A DNA stretch of 64,000 nucleotides from Halalkalibacter krulwichiae. GTDB taxonomy: Bacteria; Bacillota; Bacilli; Bacillales; Bacillaceae_D. The translations under genes were made by a program, and so were the position numbers. Location: contig NZ_CP020814.1 of the NCBI RefSeq assembly GCF_002109385.1, forward strand, positions 3,743,501 to 3,807,500. Direction: 5' to 3'. Each line of letters starts with the position of its first letter. Within the stretch, counting starts at the first letter, position 1. Positions 48,290 to 56,816 of this stretch are shown in pieces. Under the pieces are notes generated by a model that did not search any database, was not told the DNA's origin, and was given only the letters and a program-made list of their open reading frames with translations.

Positions 48290-50797
48290 TTATAGCTTTT
48301 TTTCAGCCAATTTTATCGCATAGGGAATTGCATGTTTTGCTAATTCAAATTCGTAATTTATAAAACCTGGCTTGTTCACATTTACTTCTATTAATTTCAG
48401 CTTCAATTCTTTATCAACCGCTATATCTAACCCAATTTCATTTATTCTTTCCTCATACAGCCTTTCGAATTCCACAGCTACATTTAATGATAGTGTTCTA
48501 ACCTCACTCTCGATGTTTATATATATATCTTTGCCAAAATTTCTTTCTAGAAAGCTAGAAAGTTTACCAATATAACCACCTTTTCTTAGAACTAAGATAA
48601 CCGCATGATAAACTCCTACCCTAGGGTGGATATTCACAAAAGACCAATCATTTTTTTCATTTTTCATCATGTGCACCCTAATATCAAATGGTTGATTGTC
48701 TATTGTTCTCGATTCAATATATTTTTGTACAATGAATTTTCCATTCTTTAAGATCTCTCTTAAATACTGAGTAAGGTACATTTCACTATAAGTCCGTTCA
48801 ATTTCCCCCAAAGCTAAAAAGTAATTATCAATGTTCTTTTTTTCAATAAAATGAACACCATTTGCAAACGATCCTACCTCTGGCTTAACGATTATTTTTC
48901 CATATTTATTCAAAAAATCAAAAATATCTTTAACTCTTTCTACCTTTTTATAAGGAATTATATTTTCATCTAGAGCATTGGATAAATTCAACTTATCGTA
49001 TACTTCAAGCTTACTGATAGAATTACCAAAGAATTCATTTGTAAACGGGATTCCTTCAAACTCTTCATAAATATGGCTATAACTTTTCATTCCTCTTAGT
49101 CTTAGGCGATCGTAAATAGCATGTGGATATTCAACAATTTTAGGTATCCACTTTTTATCTTCATAGTAATAACCCCGAATTAACATTTCATCGTAATCAA
49201 TATCTTTAGGGGTAAAGTAAAAAAATTGGACATCTTCGTACTTAGCAACATATGCACAAGCGATCGCTAAATTATTATTTTCAGATTCGCTTACTAACAT
49301 TCCGATTCTGTATCGACCATCCGATTCTACTTTTTCTAATTTCGTTTTCAATACATCAAATTGACCATCGGTATTAACCTTCTTATTAAATTCATTAATA
49401 AAAAATAATTGATTTTTCCCAACATATTCTGCATAGGCAATAGTTTTTACTGCTCTCTCTTCCTCATGAAACGTCGACTGTGGACTAGTATTTACCTCGT
49501 GTAACCAAAAACGCCCATTTTCATCTATGGCTAAATCTAATCCCAACTCATCAAATGAAAACCCATATAGCTTATCAATATGTTTAGTTAATCCTAGTGA
49601 TAAGTCAATTAGTGCCTTTTCATATTTATTACCCGCTTTTCCAAATTCTCTATACAATAAATCAGTCAGTGATATAACTTTACCACCACGACTAATATTA
49701 CTCAGTATGGTTTTTCTATTCCCAATTCGAGGATATACTTTTGTTATTTCCCATTTTCCCTCTCCATTTTTTTGAACATGAGCTCTAATATCATAAGGTT
49801 CATCATTTTTAGTTCGACATTCCACGTACTTTTGAACTATGTAAACCTTTTCCTGAAGAAATTCTTCTTTAATCCAATGATTTAGTTCTTCTTCACTTAA
49901 AATATGTTGTTTTTGGTGTTCTAAAATAGAAAAACGTTTCCCTTTTTTTTCAATAAAATAAATATTATTACCTTGACTGCCTTTAATAGGTTTCACTACT
50001 ATTCTTTTGTTAACATTTAAAAAAGATTTAAGTGTAGTTTCTTTTGCAATGATCTTAAAAGGTATTAATAATTCATCATACTTTCTAGATTCAACTATTT
50101 TTTTAGGAAGGTGAAATTTATCACCTATATTAAAACACGTAAATGGAATTTCTCTTCTCAATCTTCTTTCAGTACGTGACCAATAAACTCGGGCTTTTGG
50201 CGATATATTATAAATCACCTCGGGAAAAGGAACACTTTCAATTATCCATTCTCCATCATCATAAACATTAGCCTTAATCTGTTTTAGGTTAAAATCCACA
50301 GCCTTAGAGCTAAAAAATATAAGCTTAATATCCCTTTTTTTACTTTCTTTTAATAAGGCACTTACACGCTCAGGCCTTATTTTATTAATAGGATTTTCCT
50401 GACAAAGATAAATACCAATTGTTATCGAATGCTGTTCACCTCTACTATAAAAATCTTCTTCATCTAAAACTTCCTTCCACTGCTGAAGCTGTGGCATTAA
50501 TGTAAATTGCATGACTTCACTAACTTTAATTAAATTTCTTTCTTCTATTAATGTTGTTATAAGAGAGATCGTCTTTTTAATTTTTTCAATATTATTTTGC
50601 ATGTAGCCATTTGCTAAAGCCAAATCTCGTAGATTCTTTTCAATAGCTCCAAATCCCTCAACAATTGAACTAAAAATTAAAATTGTTTCGTTAAATTTCA
50701 TTTCTCTTGCTACAACTTGGAAGTGGTCTCCAGCTTCTATTAATGTTTCTATTATCTTTCCCGATTGAAAAAGTAATTTTTCTCTTTGTTTCATCAC
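48290..50797 (-). CDS. Two-module YheC/YheD ATP-grasp protein with N-terminal helical domain
   Basis: 835 residues from GTG 50797 (or ATG 50794), AAGGAGAG upstream. Residues 1-125 are an all-helical domain (GKIIETLIEAGDHFQVVARE, IVEGFGAIEKNLRDLALANG). Module 1 (about 130-470): KRIVVKPIKGSQGNNIYFIE, YIVQKYVEC, DIRAHVQKNG, LGLDLAIDENGRFWLHEVNT. Module 2 (about 500-835): KIIVKPEVGSFANGVHFIE, FIVQKYIES, DIRVHMMKNE, IGLDIAVDKELKLKLIEVNV. Both keep ATP- and metal-binding residues, so both may be active; a fused tandem is unusual. Downstream of hag, upstream of the single-module gene, co-directional. Confidence 0.88.
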   Translation of the reverse strand: MMKQREKLLFQSGKIIETLIEAGDHFQVVAREMKFNETILIFSSIVEGFGAIEKNLRDLALANGYMQNNIEKIKKTISLITTLIEERNLIKVSEVMQFTLMPQLQQWKEVLDEEDFYSRGEQHSITIGIYLCQENPINKIRPERVSALLKESKKRDIKLIFFSSKAVDFNLKQIKANVYDDGEWIIESVPFPEVIYNISPKARVYWSRTERRLRREIPFTCFNIGDKFHLPKKIVESRKYDELLIPFKIIAKETTLKSFLNVNKRIVVKPIKGSQGNNIYFIEKKGKRFSILEHQKQHILSEEELNHWIKEEFLQEKVYIVQKYVECRTKNDEPYDIRAHVQKNGEGKWEITKVYPRIGNRKTILSNISRGGKVISLTDLLYREFGKAGNKYEKALIDLSLGLTKHIDKLYGFSFDELGLDLAIDENGRFWLHEVNTSPQSTFHEEERAVKTIAYAEYVGKNQLFFINEFNKKVNTDGQFDVLKTKLEKVESDGRYRIGMLVSESENNNLAIACAYVAKYEDVQFFYFTPKDIDYDEMLIRGYYYEDKKWIPKIVEYPHAIYDRLRLRGMKSYSHIYEEFEGIPFTNEFFGNSISKLEVYDKLNLSNALDENIIPYKKVERVKDIFDFLNKYGKIIVKPEVGSFANGVHFIEKKNIDNYFLALGEIERTYSEMYLTQYLREILKNGKFIVQKYIESRTIDNQPFDIRVHMMKNEKNDWSFVNIHPRVGVYHAVILVLRKGGYIGKLSSFLERNFGKDIYINIESEVRTLSLNVAVEFERLYEERINEIGLDIAVDKELKLKLIEVNVNKPGFINYEFELAKHAIPYAIKLAEKKL

Positions 50798-50836
50798 AGA
50801 TGCTCTCCTTTATAATTTGATAAAGATATATTAACT

Positions 50837-50993
50837 AAATTGAATCAATTTCATATTACATATTCATATGTAAACTACTAAAACATTTAAATTGAATATA
50901 ACTTAATATTTTTCTATAGTTGAATTATTAAATTTCACCCAACATTTATTGACATTCATTTAATTGTTCACTTCTATGAAATTGATTCAATTT
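50837..50993. promoter_or_regulatory. Pair of identical palindromes flanking the cassette promoter region
   Basis: AAATTGA-A-TCAATTT at 50837-50851 and AAATTGA-T-TCAATTT at 50979-50993. Extended, they form an 18-bp perfect inverted repeat 121 bp apart. They lie between the hag terminator and the ATP-grasp start and look like two operator sites of one dimeric regulator; a looping or inversion role is possible. Confidence 0.65.
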
Positions 50994-51012
50994 ATATTAT
51001 TGTTTACTCAGT

Positions 51013-51045
51013 AAAAAAGACCCTATTACTTCAGGGTCTTTTTTA
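51013..51045 (-). terminator. Terminator of hag
   Basis: Stem AAAAAAGACCCT/AGGGTCTTTTTT directly after the flagellin stop; separates hag from the ATP-grasp cassette. Confidence 0.9.
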
Positions 51046-51056
51046 CTACCGATAAA

Positions 51057-52022
51057 TTATCCCAATAATTGAAGTACGGCTTGTGGAGCTTGATTCGCCT
51101 GTGCAAGCATTGCTTGAGAAGCTTGAGAAAGAATATTGTTCTTTGTCATCTCCATTACTTCCCGCGCCATATCTACATCTCGTATACGAGATTCCGCAGC
51201 CTGTAAATTTTCAGCAGATGTATTCAAATTGTTAATTGAATGATCTAACCTATTTTGTAATGCACCTAATTTTGAACGTTCGCTCGAAACTTGTTCAATA
51301 GCTTTATCAATAGAACCAATAATATTATCGAAGGTTACAGCTCCTCCACCTTCACCTTCACCTTCACCTTCACCCGCACCCGCTGATTGGTGTACAGCAG
51401 TTGTCACATTAATGTTATTAATAGTGAGACCACCGCTTCCTTCACCTTCACCTTCACCTGCTGCGCTAACGTTCCCCAATGCACTCGCTCTCATGTCTGA
51501 AATATTTAAAGTTACAGTTTGTCTTTGATTAGCACCTATTTGGAAATTAAGGCTTCTAACAGCAGCGGCTTCACCTTCACCTTCACCTGCTGCTGCTTCA
51601 GCAAAATCACCAGTCATTAGCGTTTTAGTATTAAATTCTGTACGTTCAGCAATACCAGTTATCTCTGAGCTTAAAGCTGTAAGTTCATCTTGAATAGCAT
51701 CTAGATCTTCTGTAGTATTAGTATCATTAGCAGCTTGAACTGCTAATTCACGCATTCTCTGTAAAATTGAATGCGTTTCATTTAGAGCACCTTCAGCAGT
51801 TTGAATTAATGAAATACCATCCTGAGCATTTCGAGCAGCCTGGTCTAAACCACGAATCTGAGCACGCATTTTCTCAGAAATTGACAATCCTGTAGCATCA
51901 TCTCCAGCTTTATTAATTCGCATTCCTGAAGATAACTTCTCCATTGCTTTTTGCCCCGCCATTTGATTAGCACCCATCTGACGATACGTATTCATTGCCG
52001 GAATATTATTATTAATAATCAT
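51057..52022 (-). CDS. hag: Flagellin with three Gly-Glu repeat arrays
   Basis: Filament subunit, 321 residues; ATG 52022 behind AAGGAGG. Conserved D0/D1 ends: [20 protein letters not shown] and [20 protein letters not shown] at the N-terminus, [20 protein letters not shown] and [16 protein letters not shown] at the C-terminus. The short variable region carries GEGEGE at 146-151, GEGEGE at 189-194 and GEGEGEGE at 217-224, each in an Ala/Gly-rich loop around [20 protein letters not shown]. Such charged repeats are not a normal part of Bacillus Hag. Exported with FliS, translation controlled by CsrA-FliW, transcription by SigD. Confidence 0.96.
   Translation of the reverse strand: MIINNNIPAMNTYRQMGANQMAGQKAMEKLSSGMRINKAGDDATGLSISEKMRAQIRGLDQAARNAQDGISLIQTAEGALNETHSILQRMRELAVQAANDTNTTEDLDAIQDELTALSSEITGIAERTEFNTKTLMTGDFAEAAAGEGEGEAAAVRSLNFQIGANQRQTVTLNISDMRASALGNVSAAGEGEGEGSGGLTINNINVTTAVHQSAGAGEGEGEGEGGGAVTFDNIIGSIDKAIEQVSSERSKLGALQNRLDHSINNLNTSAENLQAAESRIRDVDMAREVMEMTKNNILSQASQAMLAQANQAPQAVLQLLG
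51351..51587 (-). repeat. Three GGTGAA microsatellite arrays inside hag
   Basis: Exact GGTGAA hexamers on the coding strand: 4 units at 51351-51374, 3 at 51441-51458, 3 at 51570-51587. All ten units use the same Gly and Glu codons. Length change by a unit would keep the frame and add or remove one Gly-Glu. Confidence 0.95.
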
Positions 52023-52069
52023 TTCATTTCCTCCTTGAAATTCTCCGCCCACATCCTTGTGGTTGGATG
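52020..52069 (-). promoter_or_regulatory. hag leader with CsrA-type binding sites
   Basis: Coding strand: hairpin CATCC/GGATG (52052-52069) exposing AAGGATG, followed by the ribosome site AAGGAGG just before the ATG. Two GGA sites, one in a hairpin and one on the Shine-Dalgarno, reproduce the known B. subtilis hag leader layout for CsrA repression. Confidence 0.7.
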
Positions 52070-52140
52070 TTGATTTATTTTGTGGGGCAGTGGGTCACGG
52101 TTGTCGGCCGTACTTCCGTGACTTCCTGCCTACATTCTTA

Positions 52141-52167
52141 ATATCGGTTGATAGATTGAGATGTTTA
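52141..52167 (-). promoter_or_regulatory. SigD promoter of hag
   Basis: Minus strand TAAA, 15 nt, ACCGATAT; one mismatch to TAAA-N15-GCCGATAT. About 120 bp upstream of the hag start. A GTCACGG/CCGTGAC hairpin lies in the leader. Confidence 0.92.
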
Positions 52168-52198
52168 TAGTTTTTTTATGTTTTTTAAATTTTTTTTG

Positions 52199-52405
52199 CT
52201 ATGTTGCTACGAGTTCGACTTCTTGGAGAATTTCGTCGATGTGAATTCCGGCGGTTTGGGAATGATGATGTCGTCAAGTGTTTGGACGTATGGGTTGAGG
52301 GGGGCTTCCTTTGAAACAAAGATTATTTTTCCTGTACGGCCGTCGGTGAGACAGATGAGGCTACCAATTGATTGCTCCATAACCTTGCGGATAAAGGTGG
52401 CTAAC
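52199..52405 (-). pseudogene. HD-GYP-type protein, C-terminal remnant
   Basis: Minus strand encodes FIRKVMEQSIGSLICLTDG, RTGKIIFVSKEAPLNPYVQ and DDIIIPKPP, then after a one-base shift IHIDEILQEVELVAT and a stop. This pattern (IGS-LxDGRxGKI-APLxPYVQ-HIDEIL) is that of the tail of HD-GYP cyclic-di-GMP phosphodiesterases in bacilli. No HD domain, start or promoter remains. It sits between the hag promoter and csrA, so it is probably a decayed neighbour gene. Confidence 0.6.
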
Positions 52406-52445
52406 TAAAAAAACGAAAAGAGATCACACCCTTTTCGTCTATCGT

Positions 52446-52673
52446 CTAGTTCTTTCTTTCAAGAAACATCTTTAACGAGTCAATCGAGATACCTTGAGCG
52501 GCTTCATGGTTCTCTTCTTGAATGGCCAGGTATACTTCTTTTCGGTGAATTTCGACGTGTTTAGGGGCGTCGATGCCGAGTTTGACTTGGTCTCCTTCGA
52601 TCGCGAGGATTTTGATTTCGATGTCGCCTGCGATCTGAATCGATTGTTTTAGTTTTCTAGAGAGAACAAGCAT
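52446..52673 (-). CDS. csrA: Carbon storage regulator CsrA
   Basis: 75-residue RNA-binding dimer: [38 protein letters not shown]. Represses hag translation by covering its ribosome site; relieved by FliW. Starts directly after the fliW stop codon. Confidence 0.97.
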   Translation of the reverse strand: MLVLSRKLKQSIQIAGDIEIKILAIEGDQVKLGIDAPKHVEIHRKEVYLAIQEENHEAAQGISIDSLKMFLERKN

Positions 52674-53126
52674 TTACTTTCCCTCCTTCGCTGTGACAGC
52701 GGCTTGCTTGAAAATTTGGTGCTTTGTTTGGTAGTCCGTGTCGCTTAGGAGGAGTTGTTTTCCCTTTTTCTTGTTGGCGTTAATGATGATTGGCCCTTGT
52801 AGGTTGGCGGTTGTTTCTTCGAATGGGTCTTTGACCGTCAAGACGACGAATGTGGCAACGTCTTCTTGTTTTTCGATCTCCAACTGTTCGATGGTCGCAT
52901 CCGGTAGTTTCACTTCGTAGTTCGGGACAACTTCAAATGGGTTCATCATAATAAACGCAACATTAACGCTTTTAATCGATTGCAAGACGAAAAATGGTGT
53001 CCCTTCGTCAAACGGAAGCAGGATGAATTGCTTTTCGTCTTCAAATGCTGGAATGCCTTGAGAGAAAGTAAGGATGTTCTCTGTATGTATGTTAATCGTT
53101 CCTTGGTATTTTGTTTCAATGTTCAT
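52674..53126 (-). CDS. fliW: Flagellar assembly factor FliW
   Basis: 150 residues from ATG 53126; the longer frame to 53189 lacks a matching start. Characteristic LTFSQGIPAFEDEKQFILLP, FIMMNPFEVVPNYEVKLPDA and LQGPIIINANKKKGKQLLLS. Binds either flagellin or CsrA, so that hag is translated only when flagellin has been exported. The three-part Hag-FliW-CsrA switch is complete here. Confidence 0.96.
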   Translation of the reverse strand: MNIETKYQGTINIHTENILTFSQGIPAFEDEKQFILLPFDEGTPFFVLQSIKSVNVAFIMMNPFEVVPNYEVKLPDATIEQLEIEKQEDVATFVVLTVKDPFEETTANLQGPIIINANKKKGKQLLLSDTDYQTKHQIFKQAAVTAKEGK

Positions 53127-53213
53127 GCGGTCACACACCTTCTTCATCGAATGAGAAATTTCCATCATTGTAACATAGTCGGTCTTCATTTTTTAAAAAA
53201 GGTCGGTCAAGCT

Positions 53214-53792
53214 TTATAGACCTTTGTTCACAATACTGCCTACTGATTGAAAGGAAATGTGATTTTTTTGTTGCAAGTATGCTTCTGTTTGCCATTTTGG
53301 TATGTCTATTTGTACGTCTCGGCGGTTGATTGTGATGTTTGGTTTTCGTTCATTGGCCGTGATTGAAAGTTGAGATGGTTGAAAGTCAAAGCGGACGCGG
53401 TCGGCTGATTTCGGCATGTAGCCGATTGTCGCTTGTTTCGGCGGACGTTCTGCGTTCCATTTTGCTTGTCTCGCAATTATACCTGTGCCGTTTTCAATTC
53501 TCATTAGTTGATCGCCTTGTTGAGCCGTTTTGGCGATGTAGCTTTGTGCTATTTGTACAGCACTTGCGGCTTGTTCCCGTGAATAGCGTAGCACCGATTT
53601 AAGATTGGCGTCGGCAAACGCCTCGGTTTGATCAATCTGCATTTTTGCCTCTGTCGTGTTCATCTTTAAAATGTGGTGAGTTTGTTGAATCGACATCTCC
53701 GCTGCTGGCTGGTTGATTTTCATTTCCGCTCGGTGTGAGCGGAGCCCGATCCGCGCAGCGGTTTGCTCGATATGTATCGCTAGAAGTTGCAC
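53214..53792 (-). CDS. yviE: DUF6470 protein YviE
   Basis: 192 residues, mostly beta and Gln/Ile-rich repeats (MKINQPAAEMSIQQTHHILK, AKMQIDQTEAFADANLKSVL). Size and place between flgL and fliW match B. subtilis yviE. Function unknown; encoded in the flagellar late operon. Confidence 0.85.
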   Translation of the reverse strand: MQLLAIHIEQTAARIGLRSHRAEMKINQPAAEMSIQQTHHILKMNTTEAKMQIDQTEAFADANLKSVLRYSREQAASAVQIAQSYIAKTAQQGDQLMRIENGTGIIARQAKWNAERPPKQATIGYMPKSADRVRFDFQPSQLSITANERKPNITINRRDVQIDIPKWQTEAYLQQKNHISFQSVGSIVNKGL

Positions 53793-53814
53793 GTTTGCCT
53801 CCTCCTTTCTCTTT

Positions 53815-53864
53815 TAAAAAGGGGACTTCTCAAAAGGTCGATCTTTGACTTTGAGAAGTCCCCT
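53815..53864 (-). terminator. Hairpin behind flgL
   Basis: Stem GGGGACTTCTCAAA/TTTTGAGAAGTCCCC with TTTTT on the minus strand. Confidence 0.85.
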
Positions 53865-53871
53865 AGCTCGC

Positions 53872-55065
53872 TTATCGCAAGAAGTCCATTAAAGTAGGCT
53901 GAATGATTCGTGCGCCTGATGACAGGGCCGCACGGTGGACCGTTTCTTGAGTCATTAAGTCGATGATGACTTTCTCAAGGTCCGCGTCTTCATTTTCTGA
54001 CATGATCCGGTTCGCATTTACTTCTTGTTCGAGCAAGCGGTTTTCAATCATTTGGACGCGGTTTACTCTTGCGCCAAGTTCTGCTCGTTCAGCAACAAAT
54101 GTGTTGATGTGTCCAAATAAATTGTCAATGTAGCTTGTGAGATCGGTCCCTTTCATCTTTGGGTCCTCGAGTGCTCGTTCAAGGCGGATGATGTCGCCAA
54201 ATAATTCGGTACTGAATACATCTCCAGCGTTAATATTGATCGGAACCGTAACCCCTTTAAGCAATTCAACTTCAACCGCTTGAGTGTTAATAGAAACCGT
54301 GTTTGCATTTGCGACAATGACATCTCGTTGCGAGACACTATTTGTTAGCTGTTGCTGGCTTGTTGGATCGTTCGCGTTATAGTCTTGGTTTCGCGCCTGG
54401 AACGTAACAGCACCGCTTGGGCTAATCGTTAACCGAGTTGCTTCACTTGCAAACGCATCTGAACCGTATTCAGGGCTCGTCTGACTTTTATCTTGAAAAA
54501 TATGTGAACCATTTTCTGTTCCAACATGCTGAAACGTTTTGCCGTTATAAATCACTTCAATCGACGAGAAATCGGTCGTCGTCTCATTTAGTAAAGCGGT
54601 AACGCCAAGGTCCATATTGTTTGTGTTTTTAATCGGTGCGGTTGTCGTGTCCGTTCCGTTGAAAATGTATTTGTTGCTGTTCTTTGTGTTACCGAGCGAT
54701 TCCAAGTGTTCACGGAGCTGCTTCACTTCTTTTGCAATGTTTGCGCGGTCTTCAGCGTTATTCGTATCGTTCGCTGCTTGTGTCGTAAGTTCGCGCATTC
54801 GTTGCAGCACTTGTGTCGCTTGATCAAGTGCTGCATCAGCGGTATCCATCCAGTTGTATGCTTCGCTTAGATTGCGCTTGAACTGCTCGACTTCTGTTAC
54901 TTGTGAGCGGTAGCGCATCCCTTTCATTGCAACAACAGGATCTTGTGAAGCACGTGTTATCTTCTTCCCTGTTGCAAGCTGGTCTTGGATTTGCGCTAAC
55001 CGGTTGTATCCTTGATTTAAATTACGTAATGAGCTTTGGGAGAGCATCATTTGTGTGACACGCAT
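53872..55065 (-). CDS. flgL: Flagellar hook-associated protein 3
   Basis: 397 residues; second hook-filament junction protein. Flagellin-like ends: MRVTQMMLSQSSLRNLNQGY, QLATGKKITRASQDPVVAMK and SENEDADLEKVIIDLMTQET. 16 bp downstream of flgK. Length is longer than B. subtilis FlgL (298), with an extra central domain around 170-300. Confidence 0.95.
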   Translation of the reverse strand: MRVTQMMLSQSSLRNLNQGYNRLAQIQDQLATGKKITRASQDPVVAMKGMRYRSQVTEVEQFKRNLSEAYNWMDTADAALDQATQVLQRMRELTTQAANDTNNAEDRANIAKEVKQLREHLESLGNTKNSNKYIFNGTDTTTAPIKNTNNMDLGVTALLNETTTDFSSIEVIYNGKTFQHVGTENGSHIFQDKSQTSPEYGSDAFASEATRLTISPSGAVTFQARNQDYNANDPTSQQQLTNSVSQRDVIVANANTVSINTQAVEVELLKGVTVPININAGDVFSTELFGDIIRLERALEDPKMKGTDLTSYIDNLFGHINTFVAERAELGARVNRVQMIENRLLEQEVNANRIMSENEDADLEKVIIDLMTQETVHRAALSSGARIIQPTLMDFLR

Positions 55066-55081
55066 TTAGATCCACCTATCC

Positions 55082-56779
55082 TTATCTGCCGACGACGCCC
55101 ATACCGTTAATAATGCGGTCGAGCATTTCATCAACCATCGTAATATTTCGTGCTGCAGCATTGTAAGCATGCTGGTATTGAATCATCATCGTCATTTCCT
55201 CATCGAGAGAGACGTTGCTAACCGATTGCCTGCGGTATTCGACACTGTCTTGAAGCGAGAGTGAACTGTTCATCATTCTGCCAGCTTCCTGTGTCGATAC
55301 AGCCATGTCGCCGATGACTCCTTGGTAATACGTGCTGATCGTACCGGAATCATTAGAAAAAGATAGCGTCGTGTCTTTCACATCTGCAAGGCGCTTCGCG
55401 TTTGTCCCATCACCGGCAAATGCTGTCGGGGCGCCGGTTGTAAAGTTTGAACTTGTAGTTAAAAAGTCGACAATGTTGCTGAAATACTGTTGATCACGTG
55501 GCGCATTGACTAGATCTTGATACACTTGCCTTTGGCCTGAAACGATGCTATTTATGTTGACACTTGATGCGGCTATGTTGTTCAAGCTCGCTTGGATATT
55601 CGAATCAAGCTTGATCGCTTTTGCGGCCCCTACTCCTTGTCCAACTCCACTTAGATCAAATAAATCACCACCGCGGTGAACAACTCCATTTTGATCCGCT
55701 AACGTAAAACCGATCGAATGAATGTTGTTCATCTCCGTTGCAAACACTTCGGCCATGCTATTTAATTCTTTCAGCATATTCGGATAGACACCAGTGACAT
55801 CCTCAGGTGATGTTCCGTACCCGTATGCTTCAATGAGAGCTTTCATTTCGCCGCGTGGCAATGTGTTGAGGACATTTGTTCCCGTTCCGTTCCCTTCTCT
55901 GACGGTAAAGCCTGTCACAAAATGGGCGTTTGGCTGAAACTCAATTTCGAATTGAGCTCTCTCACTTGCTCCGGTTCCATCAACTAGATTAATAGGTTGT
56001 CCTGCTTCATTTTGAACCGGCTTGCCTTGATCATCAATTAAAGTAACCGTCACAGCTCCTTCTGCGGCAGGGTTTGTATTTCCAACGCTAGCTACGCGCT
56101 GAACTTGAATGTTTACAAGATTCGAGAGCTGATCTAGTAGGCGATCTTGCTCATCGTATAAGTCATTTGTAACATAGCCGTGCGGTTCTGTTTTCCGGAT
56201 TTGTTCGTTCACTAAATCAAGTTGGCTTAACAACGAGTTGATTTCTAGGCGCTTGATTTCGATTTCGTTTTGATAATCATTTTGAATCATTGTTAACGAG
56301 TCATGTAAAAAGTTAAACGTCTCCGCGACCGCTACAGCACGTTGACGAACGACCGAGCGCGCTCCAGCATCTTCAGAATCGGCTGATAAGTCTTGCAGAG
56401 CTGTCCAAAACAAATCAATTTGTTGGCTCAAGCCTTGTTCCGATGGTTCGTTCAAAATGTCCTCCATCTTCGTTAACGCTTGATTGCGTGTTTGCCAATA
56501 TCCGACCTTATTCGTTTCATTGCGGTATTGCACATCAAGGAACTCTTCACGTATCCGCTGAACAGAGCCTGCTTTCACCCCTGTTCCAAGGTTCCCTGGG
56601 ACACTCGGGCTATTTCTGCCGACAGATGGGTACGATTCGGTTTGCGTAAAGTTCACTCGTTGTCTTGTGTAGCCTTCTGTATTGGCATTGGCAATGTTGT
56701 GACCTGTTGTATGCAGCGCATATTGCTGCGTCATCATCGCACGTCTGGCTGTTTCTAATGCATGGAATGTTGATAACAC
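55082..56779 (-). CDS. flgK: Flagellar hook-associated protein 1
   Basis: 565 residues; first hook-filament junction protein. N-terminal rod motif LHTTGHNIANANTEGYTRQR and the C-terminal SLDEEMTMMIQYQHAYNAAA. Middle region covers D1-D3. Between flgN and flgL as in bacilli. Confidence 0.96.
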   Translation of the reverse strand: MLSTFHALETARRAMMTQQYALHTTGHNIANANTEGYTRQRVNFTQTESYPSVGRNSPSVPGNLGTGVKAGSVQRIREEFLDVQYRNETNKVGYWQTRNQALTKMEDILNEPSEQGLSQQIDLFWTALQDLSADSEDAGARSVVRQRAVAVAETFNFLHDSLTMIQNDYQNEIEIKRLEINSLLSQLDLVNEQIRKTEPHGYVTNDLYDEQDRLLDQLSNLVNIQVQRVASVGNTNPAAEGAVTVTLIDDQGKPVQNEAGQPINLVDGTGASERAQFEIEFQPNAHFVTGFTVREGNGTGTNVLNTLPRGEMKALIEAYGYGTSPEDVTGVYPNMLKELNSMAEVFATEMNNIHSIGFTLADQNGVVHRGGDLFDLSGVGQGVGAAKAIKLDSNIQASLNNIAASSVNINSIVSGQRQVYQDLVNAPRDQQYFSNIVDFLTTSSNFTTGAPTAFAGDGTNAKRLADVKDTTLSFSNDSGTISTYYQGVIGDMAVSTQEAGRMMNSSLSLQDSVEYRRQSVSNVSLDEEMTMMIQYQHAYNAAARNITMVDEMLDRIINGMGVVGR

Positions 56780-56816
56780 GTGACATCCTCCGTTTCACTA
56801 TTTGGTGCGTAAACGA

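Noticed and set aside
52178..52408. Plus-strand 76-codon ORF in the hag-csrA gap
   Set aside because: No ribosome site; the complementary strand carries the better HD-GYP-like remnant.
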